A stretch of DNA of 64,000 nucleotides from Galerina marginata (lineage: Eukaryota > Basidiomycota > Agaricomycetes > Agaricales > Galerinaceae). Where the stretch lies: NCBI GenBank assembly GCA_023014335.1, contig JAECYW010000009.1, positions 372,001-436,000 on the forward strand, in the 5' to 3' direction. A program made the translations under genes and the position numbers. The number at the start of each line of letters is the position of its first letter. Position 1 is the stretch's first letter. Shown here in pieces: positions 25,469 to 36,701 of the stretch. Below the pieces are notes generated by a model that searched no databases, was not told the origin of the DNA, and worked only from the letters and a program-made list of their open reading frames with translations.

Positions 25469-25965
25469 TCAATAATAAATGGAGAACTCGCTTGACTGGG
25501 CAAAAATAGTGTTAGGATCATTGTGATCCTTGACGAGATTAACCCGGAAATGATCTCCAGTCGGGAATCCCCCGCGATGAGAATGGACCAAGGTCGCAAG
25601 GAGAGCACCATCGACGTTTCTTGCTATAAAGATGTCATGAGGAAGAATGGTCTAAAACCCACAAGCCGGCATAAGTTCTCTTGGCAATTGATTTACGAAG
25701 GACAAAAAATACTCACCCGGTCCTGATTGGTAAGGACAGCAGCAAAAGTCGGACTGTCGGTATCGACACGGCTCCATTCCAACCTGTGGAATAGGCAAGA
25801 ACGTCGTTATTTTGGAATATGAAGGCATAATAGGACGTACAACTGTGGCCCGACGGACTGCCATCCCTGTTCGCCGTTAGGGATGTTGACGGTGTATGCG
25901 AAGGCAGAGCAAACGAAAGAGAGGAGCAAGGCGAAAGGGCGCATATTGGTTAGAGATAGGGCCAT
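25469..25965 (-). CDS. Secreted Kre9/KNH-type (Ser-Thr-rich GPI family) domain protein
   Basis: Three exons (25841-25965, 25717-25783, 25469-25651) total 375 nt for 124 residues. Residues 1-23 are a signal peptide (MALSLTNMRPFALLLSFVCS). The single domain follows the family pattern closely: VNIPNGEQGWQSVGP, EWSRVDTDSPTFAAVLTNQ, then GGFPTGDHFRVNLVKD and PNTIFAQSSEFSIYY. This domain is found in yeast Kre9/Knh1 and many fungal cell-surface proteins implicated in beta-1,6-glucan or wall assembly. Unlike most relatives, it stops right after the domain, without a Ser/Thr-rich tail or GPI signal, so it is probably freely secreted. Confidence 0.85.
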
Positions 25966-27162
25966 GTTTCATTGCTGGGCCAATATTGGGGTATATATGT
26001 AGGACCAACTCGCTTCCATTCAGCCCTTCAAGTTCATAATTTTTTTTCCGTGCTAGAAGTAGGCCTGTATTCTCTGTCAATGACTGTCATCGGTCTATCG
26101 ATTTGTGGCGTGTCGCTAGAAGACTGTCTGATCGGACGGATCACAACAGGATCGGGATTCAACAATTTGTCGGCACCTCTACCGCAGAAACAGAAAATCA
26201 ACAATTCATTGGTTACAATAGAATGTGGGGGAAGAAAGAAACCTATCTCCTCCAGAAATTCATGCCAACGGAAAACCTTGCCGAAACTTCCCTTTTGTGC
26301 TAAACGCCCTCAATCACAACCAACCGGCGGAAGCTTCCCCGTAAAAATGTGGCCGACATGTGTTCTGTACATGATGAAAGTGGCACGTAACAGGCTGGAG
26401 ACACAATACCGGCGACTTGGAAGAATAATGGACTAGTCTGCGTCATATGTCATCGACGTCATCTCAACCACTCATTTTTGTCTCTTGGTTGACACCTTCG
26501 GTACCACGTTAGTCAACCTTGGCTTGTGTATCATTCAGGACGGTATGATTTTTCTTTCGTCGTGCAAACACGGCCATGAACAAAATAACAGGTCTTATCC
26601 TGAGTATTCCTACCGTATGATCACTCACTTTGCCAGAGGTTTGCTCGAAGTTGGGAAGGGCTACAAATAAGAATGTCAAGAAAAATGTACACTGGCTGAT
26701 TAGAAAGCTTCGACGCATTTTCAGCACGTCGTGGATCAAACCATTGAAGTCTGCAATGCATCGAATAGTTTCCAGAGTGCATCATTGAAGGCCGTCAGTC
26801 ATCAAAGCGTCAATGGGAGTAGCAACTGTCTTATCCCTTAGGAATCATCCGTAGCCTTCGTTCATGCGGCATGGATATTCCATAATCCAGATACTGGGTG
26901 TCGGATTGGTCTTGGAGCCCTCCTCCTCACCCATCCAATACTGCGTACAACCTTTGACCTCGTAAGTCTACATATGATTCAATCGAATTCTCCGGGACCG
27001 ACAATAAATGTTGTGTGGATTGAACATTTGCCATCCTATTTGACGGACACCCTCGTATCGCACTGTCCCAACTTCCAGTCCTCTCTACGAGTTACTATGA
27101 TATGTACTCCACAAAAGAGTCTCAAAGCGACTCGATGATAATGAACCTCAGAAAACCCATCG
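25966..27162. other. No supportable gene
   Basis: The plus strand at 25972-26436 is open but overlaps the promoter of the KNH gene and has no motif. A minus frame at 26509-26739 has a short hydrophobic run (FFLTFLFVALP), possibly a membrane-protein remnant. Confidence 0.35.
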
Positions 27163-28350
27163 TCAAACCATTAATAGCAAAGAGGCAAATAAGCACACGG
27201 ACAGCACGACTGGGGAGAACTGTGCCGCAGCAGCATTACTCGTTTCAGTCGGTTTAGACCCAGTTAGGGAGGCGCTGCCAGTGGAGGCCACGGTGGTGGA
27301 TGACAATGTTTTACTGAAAGTTGGAGTCGGCGTAGAGCTGAATGAGATTGTCGAAGCGCCAGGAACAGGGACTTGCGTGCCTCTATCATAGATATCGGTA
27401 CTCTGGAATTGACTACAGAGCGAGCTAGAAGGAACAATAGGCGCTCCTTGACCTGGCGGGTTTTGCGAGTCCCCAGCGCAGGATTCAAATACCCCGTCTT
27501 TGGCGTTGGAAGGCGCGTTGAAACTGCATCCTTCAGTGTCGAAGATGTGCTGGCAGAGGTTGGCAGCGTTTGCGCCACGCGGGTCGCAGGCTTTGAAACA
27601 GAACATGTCGTTACCGTTAAAGCTACAAACGTCGAAAGAAAAAATTCAGGAACGTGCAAGACGAGCAGGAGGGGAGGGTAGTGCATGCTTACTCGTGCCA
27701 CTCTTTGGCCTGCAGGAAAGTACCAGTCCAAGCGTTTGAGAACAGGAGTCCGCCTATAGGATTTCCCCGGTTGTCCGCACCGTGTGGGTCCATCTCGCCC
27801 CCACCATCGCCTCCTACCATGTCGATCAGGGTTTGATTCATGAATCCGACCACCTGGATGTAGTCGGGTGTTTTGGTGAGCTGGACGCCTGTTAGTGTTC
27901 CCGGGGGCATAATACGCGTGCCATGGCCTGGTCGGGTGCACCATGCGACCATCTCGCCCTCGATCTGGCCTACTGTTTGTCCAGGAGTAGGCGGTGCCCA
28001 AATACAGAAGTCTATTTGGCCATCAATGACCAATGGATCGAGCACTGCACTTGGGAAATGACTTGCCATCAAGAGAATTGATAAAAGCCGTCTGACAGAG
28101 CGAATTCGGACCCTCCGTGGTCGAGTTACAGATATTGTACCCAGCTTGTGGGCCACGTATGCCAGTTGGATCAACATCGGCTTGGTAAGGCTGTAAGCGT
28201 CAGAAATTGGGCATTGGCTGGCGAAAGAGTGGCGATAAGACATACAAGGTCGAACCAGCTGAAATTCAGGTTTGCCAGAGGGGTAAATCCTTGCCCTTGA
28301 ACAAGAGGCACTAGAATTGCCGCCAGGATGGCTTGCGAGATCAATGCCAT
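27163..28350 (-). CDS. Macrophage-activating-glycoprotein-like GPI protein
   Basis: Four exons (28246-28350, 28067-28190, 27693-28011, 27163-27622) total 1,008 nt for 335 residues. A signal peptide (MALISQAILAAILVPLVQG) is followed by FTPLANLNFSWFDLPYQAD. The conserved core includes FCIWAPP, EGEMVAWCT, GHGTR, TPDYIQVVGF and GGEMDPHGADNRGNPIGGL, then MFCFKACDPRG. This core matches a basidiomycete family often annotated as macrophage-activating glycoprotein. About 100 Ser/Thr-rich residues and a hydrophobic end (VVLSVCLFASLLLMV) suggest GPI anchoring at the wall or membrane. Intron 2 (28012-28066) has a GC donor with the strong GCAAGT consensus. Using it restores the family's SLDDFCIWAPP join. 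The biochemical function is unknown. Confidence 0.82.
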
Positions 28351-28569
28351 GAGTGTAATCGATCAACGTGTGGGAAAGGAGGGAGGGAGGGAAGAACGGA
28401 GGTAAATCGACTAAAAATCAACATCGGTTAATATATTACAGAGAGGCACTTGTCTTTATTCTAGCCTCACTAAATTTAACGTCCTCGTGTAAGCATGATG
28501 CCGTTCAGCCCGCTAAGTTCCCGCGGATTGATGGATGCCGCCAATAGTAGCTAAACGTCGCAGAAAAAT

Positions 28570-28770
28570 CAATGAGCGTATTAATCTCTGGAAGGCGTCA
28601 AGGCATACCAATACCGAACCAGATCCTTTTTCCACACGTTCCGCAGGAAGTAAAGCTGCGAAACCCCGTTGGTCAAAGGTCAGACAGAAAGAGGCTTATA
28701 GTTAGGAGTTTTGGAGGAAAAACGTACCATATACAACGCTATAGAAAGATGGGGTCGACTGATGTATAGA
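28570..28770 (-). pseudogene. Degraded copy 4 fragment of the unrecognised 14-kb gene family
   Basis: About 150 bp collinear with the 23.6-23.72 kb copy. It runs from AERVEKGSGSVLV on the minus strand at about 28600-28650 to a CCCATCTTTCTATAGC block at about 28740. Only two exons are recognisable, so this is a fragment. Confidence 0.45.
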
Positions 28771-29248
28771 TTAATGCATTGCACGATTTCTAAACTGCGG
28801 GCCTGCACATAACCCAACGAATAACGGTCATCTCAAGGAAGGAGCCAACATGTTTCGAAGGTACGCACGATAGAGTTCATCCAATCGTAGCTTCTCCTCC
28901 ATGGATAACAAGGCACAGGTAAAACGAAAGCACAGCGGGATAAAGCTGAAAATGCTACTGGAAGGCAAACGTGGACGTGGGGGGGAAGATTTAGCCCCCT
29001 GTCAGCGTTTACCCTGCGAAACGATCACGATCTTTGCCAAATCGGTGTTTATGACGTCATAATGAGAGTCCACCTTGACTTGGATTCCGGTGTTGTTCCG
29101 GTGGCATCACATCCAGGTCGATATTCCGCACTTCTTGGTTCAGCTCGTTTATATATTGTGAGGCCGACAGCTCTGTCCACTGGATCTGTACTTCCTCTCA
29201 ATACATTCGGAATATAAGCTGATACGTAGTATACACCACATCTTTATC
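28771..29248. other. No supportable gene
   Basis: May hold the eroded 5' end of family copy 4. No open frame of note. Confidence 0.4.
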
Positions 29249-29619
29249 CTAGTTTCCCCCAATGAGTGAGCCCAAAGCTTGGAAAGAAATTCGAGTGAGT
29301 TAGAGTTTGAGCAACTATAGTCTTGAATACGCACCGGCACTGCTTATGCCAACAGAATCCCATTCTGTAGAATAAACCCAACGTTTGGTTAATTACACTT
29401 ACTCGTCAGATGATAGGATGAGGACTGACGTCTTTTCATCTGCTGAACTTCGACTGCCTCATTAGAGGTCTCTTCGAGCTTCCCACCTATAGCCAGGTGG
29501 TTATTAATCTCGGTTATAAATCAATTTGTAATTTCATATGTACCTTGAAGGTCAATGGGGCTGGAGATTACACCGGTAATAAAAGCAACAGCGAGGAAGA
29601 TGACGGAGAGCTTGAACAT
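29249..29619 (-). CDS. Very small secreted peptide precursor (72 aa)
   Basis: Four exons (29544-29619, 29403-29486, 29335-29364, 29249-29277) total 219 nt. A signal peptide (MFKLSVIFLAVAFITGVIS) precedes a short spacer. A QMKRRQ dibasic site follows, then a 30-residue C-terminal peptide beginning QSSSYHLTKWDS and ending GSLIGGN. It contains no cysteine and no CaaX box. All introns have GT-AG ends and phases agree, although exons are tiny. A TATA box sits 74 nt upstream. It could yield a secreted KEX2-processed peptide. The function is unknown. Confidence 0.6.
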
Positions 29620-29692
29620 TTTGGAAATATTGGCTTGTGAAGCTATGTAGAACCTGTGGTTGATTCTGTAGAAAGCAAGTTGAAAGCCACGG

Positions 29693-29700
29693 CTTTTATA
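29693..29700 (-). promoter_or_regulatory. TATA box of small peptide gene
   Basis: TATAAAAG on the minus strand, 74-81 nt upstream of the ATG at 29619. Confidence 0.55.
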
Positions 29701-30538
29701 CTTGACCAAGGTTCTTATCGCAATGGAGGGAACAGTCTAGGATATTTGATTATCCGGCTAGGAGTAACGATGTCTGCTAGTGGCAACTGCGCAATGAGTT
29801 CTAACATTTCAAATTACTCCGATTCTAATCTAGTTTACTTTGCGAGTTTATTCGCGAGCAAGGACCATTCAGAATTACGACTAGCCTCAGTCTTAGCATT
29901 AGCTTTTATCCTATATAACGGCGCTCGTCCACCCGTTCTGTCACCGGGGCATTTTAAAGCTATTTCTGAAGGAATCTAGTATGCTTTTTCGTGCTTTTTA
30001 TCACGTCAATTAACTCCCTAGGCTATCACACAGCGTACGGGAATTTTCTTTAGAGTATTACAACATCAGTTAAGGCCACCCACGCTTTGATATATGAGTA
30101 ATCAAGGCATTTAAGTGCCGAACTCCCTCTATGAAGGGTTGTCATAATTTTAGGCGTATTCCAGGAAGAGTAGTTTCACTCGCCTTTCTCGACGCTGGCA
30201 TTTTATATCCGCGGGATCCACTGGCGTCCCACTTTTAATCCGAAGACGACCCAATTTTCTGTCAGCTAGCCCTTAGCTCAAAGTAGGCCAGCGGATTAGA
30301 TTTCCAAGGAGGATTTCAGTGCTAACCGTGACTCTCCAACCCGCCACAACCAGAACCCTAAAATTCGAGGATTTTGAGCACTGAGTTTCGACCTCATACA
30401 TCGGAGCACATTCTGACAGAGATAGGTATGGAAAACGGTTATAGTCTGTAGTCAAGACTAGTCTAATTGTACAATTGACCGAAGTAAGTGTAAACGCCAC
30501 ACCAACTTTCCATTCGTGATGGCTGCTACCCCCCCTTT
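29701..30538. other. No supportable gene
   Basis: One plus-strand frame (29656-29979) overlaps the promoter of the preceding gene and shows no motif. Nothing else seen. Confidence 0.45.
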
Positions 30539-30996
30539 CTAATTGCAAATGATCTCATAGCTCTTATATTCAGCAATGCTGGTGAAAACGCAAGTGCCGG
30601 TGGTATCCGTATTGAGGACCTGTACGACGTCGCCCGCCTGATTGTCCAGCGCATAAAGGTTGATATGACAGTTGCCAGCAGCCTCAGTAACGACGATGGA
30701 GGCTTGAATTGGGTCGAAGTTTCCGGCGCAGGGGCTGCCGGGGAAGGGCGAGCAGAAGATCGTAGTCCCCTCTCCGCAGGCTGTGATGTGAAAATAAAGA
30801 ATAATCGTTAGTTGCTGAATCAATAATTTAGAAACCAAGAATAATTCTTACGAGTGCCTAGAGGAGCAACGTTGAAAGCGACTGGTCTGCCCTGTCGGGC
30901 GCTGAGCTCTTGTATGTCAGGTCCAGCAACGGCGGCTGCCAGTGCACGACTGGTAAAGGCGCAGACGACGAGAGCGGTGAGATTGATGAACTGCAT
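30539..30996 (-). CDS. Small secreted cysteine-containing protein
   Basis: Two exons (30852-30996, 30539-30780) with a 71-nt intron encode 128 residues. A signal peptide (MQFINLTALVVCAFTSRALA) is followed by a short pro-like segment ending LSARQGRP. The mature part carries PCGEGTTIFCSPFPGSPC, SIVVTEAAGNCHINLYALD and TGTCVFTSIAEY, ending YEIICN. Six cysteines suggest three disulfides. I do not recognise a named family. The second exon is GC-rich and clearly coding by codon bias. A weak TATAAGAC lies about 57 nt upstream. Confidence 0.75.
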
Positions 30997-33142
30997 CCTG
31001 ATAGTTGCTTGGTAGTCTTTGGAACTGACTTACATTAAGTGAAAGGAAACCTGTCTTATACTCCCAAAAAATATCGAATATATTCACCGAATAATTGTTG
31101 TCTGTGCCGTTCGTATGCTTTACCCGCGCGAGCCCGCAAAAGAAGTCTCCTAAACACTCACCGCTCCGCGCGATCCCATGTTCAACATCAGAACGTTCCT
31201 TGCTTGGTTTATCTCGCAAGGGATGGGCACCAACTACTTCCATTTGCCTGTGGGTATTTCATTCTCCCATAACCCCAAACTGAGGCCCCGGACCGATGGC
31301 AGTGAAAATTTCTGCCTGCACGGTGACTTCACAAGGGTGCTTACTGATCATAGTTCTGACTTCTGAAAATTTGGTAGCTCATCCTCCGAGAACGCTTGCT
31401 GTGGTATAGAGCCCGTCCCCGTCCCAGTTATTAGATATGAAATCGTATTACAAACTGTGCTCGAATTGGACCTCGGGCTTCTTTGCCCAGAAATAGGTGA
31501 TCACAAGTGACGGCTCTTGAAAAATGACATCCTTGAGGACCCATTTTATAAAATACCAGCTCTCATTACCGGCTCTCATTAACTTCGTGCAGGTATAAAA
31601 ATCGTAGCCAAATAAATTAAGTCAAATTATTTCTTGAGGAGCATCATTCAATTTACATATTGTCATCGTCGGGCGCTCCTGGCGATCCTATTTTTAGTAT
31701 AAAAACGTGGTGGCCGAGGCCAGCTCTCTAAAGCGACAACTGGGACTTTCACTGCGTGGAGCTAGGTAAGTTGACAAAGCTTTACAGAGGACGAGGCCAA
31801 AGAAATGGTCATGTAGCAGCCCGAACGCCGTCTGCGTTAATAAAGCTGGAGCACAGGCAGTCTACATGGGGCTATTGCATCTGCTGGCCAGCGAGAAAAA
31901 CTATGCGGTGCGGCTTCCGGAGCTAAACTCTCAACCAGACTCGAGAATACTCTGGTTCACAGGAGATGAAGTGGTAAATAGAAGCAAGGAAACCGAGAAA
32001 GGAAATACGAGGAAATGCACCGACCACTTGACCAGTGCGCCTTAAGCCGCCGTGAGCGGGTTGGTTCTTCTGTAGAAGGGGAAAGCGGGTAAATAACCGA
32101 GTGAGGTGGCTCATTAAGGTTTTAAGCTTCAGGGACAAAATACAGACGAAGCCTAAATGTACAATTCAGCATGTCTGAAGTTGACAAACGTTCGTGCTCG
32201 CATATGTTTCCTTAGAGTAGACGTGGAAGGAGGCGAGGACAGTTCGTCTCGAGAAACTGGAAAAGAAGAAACTGAGATCAGCCAGAGAAAATAAAAAGGC
32301 AATCGGTCACCAACTTTGAGATATGAAAGCCCCCTAAACCGTTTTAATTCGAAATTGAGAGAAAATGCTTTATCAAAAGGCTTGGAACCATAGGGCTTCA
32401 AGGATGCGAAGAGAATAACAAGTAAAGGAGAAAATAACTTGGCTGGATGAGCAAATAAATGCCAATCCCATATTGAAAGGTACCAAAACGGAGGCTGCAG
32501 GAAGGGACCGAAAACAACCTCGAAGTGTTCGAGTGAGTCGAGTAGAGTAAACGAAGGAAAACAAGAAGACATTTACAGCCGATTGCAAAAAGGTTGACAC
32601 TACCGCTTTCGGAAGTAAAGAGACAGAAGAGAAACCCAACCTTAGGGTTTACTGCATTCCACCTCGTTTGCTCAATAAATAGGCTGTCAAGCTTTGTGAA
32701 TTTCGTCAGATGTAGATTAGATACCCTCAGCCATGGACTGGGAAGGTAAAAACCTGAATCCGCCCAGCAATGAACAAGAGTTGACACGGGGTGACTAGCA
32801 AACCCTAGATTGGGTCTTCGCCGACTCTTCGGGTTACCTCACAGTCAAAGATGGGTTCCCCATACCCTCCCTCACCCCTTGAGACACAAAAAGGACCCTA
32901 ACTGTCCTAGAAGGATGAAATCTATCATCTGGTACCTTCAGAAATATACTTGGGAACACTGTTGCTAGCACGGAGGCTCGAAGTCTTATTCTAGGGTTTG
33001 AATTGCATCTGTTTACTGTCAAACTTCTCACGACGCTTTAGTGTCAACCTTTTTGCAATCTGCTGTAAATTGCAGGTCAAAAGAAATATAAGACGTGTTG
33101 ATCACACTACGCGCAAAAATAGTTGGCTAGATTCCAGAAAGG
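30997..33142. other. No supportable gene; purine-rich stretch and an inverted-repeat pair
   Basis: From about 32150 to 32790 the plus strand is purine-rich, which leaves all minus frames open without coding content. ATTTACAGC(C/A)GATTGCAAAAAGGTTGACACT at 32571-32601 recurs inverted at 33040-33070, enclosing about 440 bp. This may be an old fold-back or the ends of a decayed element. Confidence 0.4.
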
Positions 33143-33149
33143 TCATTCG

Positions 33150-33290
33150 TAAGCATTCGGAAATATGGGCTGTTCGAATTTCAGAAAAACATTACCTTAT
33201 GGAGTACCGCCGGTACTCCATTAATTATTTCGGTACTCCATATAGTAATAGTTTTCTGAGATTTGAACAGCCCATATTTCAAAATGCTTA
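33150..33290. mobile_element. Hairpin MITE-like element, 141 bp
   Basis: The two halves are inverted copies: TAAGCATTCGGAAATATGGG on the left pairs with TAAGCATTTTGAAATATGGG (reverse complement) on the right. Pairing continues for about 57 bp to a centre rich in GGAGTACC/GGTACTCC. Similarity extends outward to about 33143 and 33300. There is no coding capacity. Confidence 0.7.
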
Positions 33291-33300
33291 GGGAATGCTT

Positions 33301-35587
33301 TTTTGTTCTCAGAGCAACCGTTTATGCGCCTAGTGTCAGAGAAGAGGTCCATATATACCTCAACGAATAAAACGAACGGCTGAACAGAAGACAATAACCA
33401 ATAACCAAATCGAAAATGGATGACGACATGACGAGACGAAAATGAAAAGGACAATAGGACGTACCTGGTGCATAGAGATCATAGGAACTCTGGACTTAGT
33501 GAGTTTCGAGTCGCGACTGAAGCATCCATCAGCAGTAGTAACTTGGAAAGCAACGGCGGGTCCGTCGACAAGGCAGAGAATGATACTGGCGGTGACGGTG
33601 ACAATACGCGGGTTTCCTAAGTCAAACACCACCACATCCAACGCACCCGAACGCCCATCCGAGAACCACAGGAGGATTTCCTCCGCCTAGAGGCCGATCC
33701 GAACCCAATCCAACCCATCGCGTTGATCCAGATTCACACCCAGACTTCTAGCTGCAGAGTACATAGGCTGCGAGAACGGTTCATCGACCATCGCTACGCA
33801 AGGCGGTGTCGTTGGCGTTCGCAGTGATGGCAATGGTAACGAACATGGTTCAGGTATGATAACATGAACAATGGGATGGGGGCGGATGCTGGGGGCTGAG
33901 CATGGACAACTAGTCCGGGTGACATGTCCAAAGTCCAAAATTTGGCGCATATACGAGGATATAATCGGATGGTTGGATGATAGGAGATAAATCGATAATG
34001 ACTAGCCTGTTTGGAGGGCCGCGGGTCGAACCTCGCTCGAACGATTACGCAGACAGCTGTGAGGCCGCATCCGTCATGATCGCCCTCGTCCTCGTGGTCA
34101 TCGACGGCGGCGGTGGCGGTATTGGAGAGGCCCCTGGCAGAGATACGAAGGGTCCGTACTGCATCGGTACTCGCAATCGTCCTATCGATTCCCCTCTCCT
34201 CCATGGTTGCTTCCGCGCTGACTTAGCGTAACGACCGTTCAGAATTTAGACCGATGCTCCATCATCTTCGCTGACAGTCGACAATTCGAATTGAATAGGA
34301 AATTGAGATTGGTGGTAGTGCTGTCTACGGGAATCAGGAAGACCTGGTCAGTGTGGTTGAAGGTGCGTGGGCAACTTCAAATGTCGACGGTTGCGATTCG
34401 GACTTGAAGGGAACCGTAAGCCGAGTTGACCGACTGTGTCGGGTGGTTCACAAGAAATGATATCCAGGTTAGGTATCGAAGCTGGATGAGAGAATAGAAT
34501 CAGTGGACTTAAACTAACTGATTATCGACGAATTGAAGAGTGTTAAACATACCCAAGCAATGTCAATTTCGGTGTATGAAATGTTAAGGTTAAAAGCCCT
34601 GATGAAAGGAGACGCGTCAATGATTATATTGCGCGGGAAGCTCTGCAAATGGAGAAACTGAAGCCACATACCAAAGTTTCCACCCTATGCCGACTTAAAA
34701 GCACCGCCAGATGAAATCGCAGAAGCTCTATTGATAAAAAACAAGGCGATAAGTACCATGAGAAGGATAATAGAAGGGACGATAAACGATGAAAAGAGAA
34801 TACGAAAATAAAAACTGAAGGAGGCACACGTATCGGACGAAGATGAGTGTGTGAGAACCACGAACTAACCTTTTGCATAAGGATTTGCTCTTCTCATTGA
34901 CCCGAGTCCACCTGTGTACCGGCTTCCCCCAGAATGTCACGGCCTAGCAGAGATAGGCGGAGAAATTCCTTTCCGACGGCGCCATCGAAAGCTTTCTTCC
35001 AAACAGCGAATTTGTCGATACTGTGACGCGTGTCAGGGGGCAGCAGACGATATGAAGCCATTCTAACTAGGGCTGTCATGGTTCGTCGCAGGCAATCCAT
35101 TGCAGCATCATCGTCTAGGTGTGAACACGGGCGGAGGCATACCTGGAAAATCACGATAGGGAGGATGAGTTTCACGCCCCTTGATCATTAGAAATAAAGT
35201 AAACGTACCATGCAGGCTTTTATTCATCCACCTCGGAGCTCGAAGCCCAAAAGTACGGGGAAAAAGGACGCGGGTCCTTGCCTCACAGCCCCTTGTTGTC
35301 CACCGCCCCAGCACGGAGACTCAACGAACCAGGTCTTCATAGCCTGAGAATGGAATTTCGTGGTGTAGGTGCTTCATATAGCCCCGAAAAATGAGTAAAA
35401 AAAGCTTTGGCAGAGTCAAAGTACCAGATGAGGGTTGTGGTTGAAGAAATTCATAGTATCACATAGCCCGACTGAAATTGGGTGATTGAACCGGACCCTG
35501 CACGGGTCCCGACCGCGACCGGCCTAATCACGTGCGTCCTTCTCGGGATTGATTGCCGTGCGTTCTATCGTCCGACTCACTCTCGGC
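33301..35587. other. Possible degraded genes, none supportable
   Basis: Minus frames at 33360-33690 (containing LDVVVFDLGNPRIVTVTAS) and 34894-35100 (LRRTMTALVRMASYRLLPP) look protein-like, with balanced composition. I could not extend either into a gene model or match a family. Confidence 0.3.
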
Positions 35588-35589
35588 TA

Positions 35590-36189
35590 CTATCACGTTG
35601 CAGGAGATTCAAAAAACTCCGACCAGCGATTTTAAATCTCATATTGCACAACAAGTTCTAGTTCTACTGCTTCAATTTTTTGTATATACGTTCTCTTTAC
35701 CTTAAAGAGCTGTAATACCAAATTATATGATATTTGATGCGGAATTGGGCATGATACAAGGGTGGATAGGGAGATTCAAAATGAAAGTAACGTTCAATCA
35801 CGGAACTTTTCAGCACCTAAAATGTCACGATTTTGTCACGCTTTTTTGACCTTTTCGCCTACCTCTTGAGCTATACTCATCTTTGGACTCTGATCTCTTG
35901 CACACTTGCGTTTAGTATGTATGAGAATGTACCCAAAAAGAATTGTGGTTTAAATCGAAGTAATTCAAGCTCGAGGCATAAATTGGTTATGTCCCAAGGT
36001 GGGTTGTCAAGAGAGAATAATGTCCACAACGAGCTCAGCTCAACTTTTCGTCTATATTTTTACATATTCGTGAAGCAGACATCAAAGGCTTTTATAATAT
36101 GCAAAAAATTGGCAGAAATGTGGTGTTTTAGCAGCTGTAGACCCGAATTTGAATCTCCCTATCCGTTTGAATCCTGCTGCACGTGATAG
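35590..36189. mobile_element. TA-flanked MITE-like element, 600 bp
   Basis: Imperfect terminal inverted repeats: CTATCACGTTGCAGGAGATT on the left and CTATCACGTGCAGCAGGATT (reverse complement) on the right, with further inverted similarity (GGATAGGGAGATTCAAA) inside. TA lies on both sides (35588-35589, 36190-36191). No open frame of note. It is more diverged than the MITE at 24 kb. Confidence 0.6.
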
Positions 36190-36191
36190 TA

Positions 36192-36693
36192 GTTATCTAT
36201 TCCTGATTTACTTATTTTTCGTTGACTGTTCAATCAGTCGGCCTGGAGTGTTCAGCTTTTGCCTGTACGTACTATCCATGTGGTAGTGGACAGCCTTATC
36301 TCCAATGCGATTGAAATGGCTGATTGTAATGTCTGATTCTAGTTCTGCGGACTGTCAATGATTTTCTTTCGGCAAGAGAGCAAGCCTCAAGAGTCAAGGG
36401 AATCGGATTGTCCGTGGCTTGGCCCATGATACATGCTTGGTTGTTATTCTGAACCGTCACTGACCTACAGCTCCAGATTCCACAGTATATGTGCATGGCA
36501 AAAACGCCAGCGATTATAACCTCAGCATTTATTTTTCCTTGGATTCTCGTAGCCCCTGAGGGCAATTTCTCGAAAATTCACAAGGGCATTGTCAAGTGGA
36601 GTTCACGAACATGAGACGTATTCTTATTCAAGTTGGATTCTCCCGGTTTGCGCGCTAGTCTCACCAAAGCGGAATGGTCTCTATTGAAGCACG
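36192..36693. other. No supportable gene
   Basis: A spacer of about 500 bp between two non-autonomous elements. One minus frame without motif. Confidence 0.5.
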
Positions 36694-36701
36694 ATACTAG
36701 G

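Noticed and set aside
27264..28001. 245-residue minus-strand frame
   Set aside because: Out-of-frame shadow of the glycoprotein gene; it crosses the real intron at 27623-27692 and lacks family motifs.
29249..29619. Mating pheromone precursor
   Set aside because: Basidiomycete pheromone precursors end in a CaaX box; this product has no cysteine and ends GGN.
32153..32787. Overlapping minus-strand frames of 88-139 residues
   Set aside because: Same compositional artefact: purine-rich plus strand, several frames open at once, no domain.
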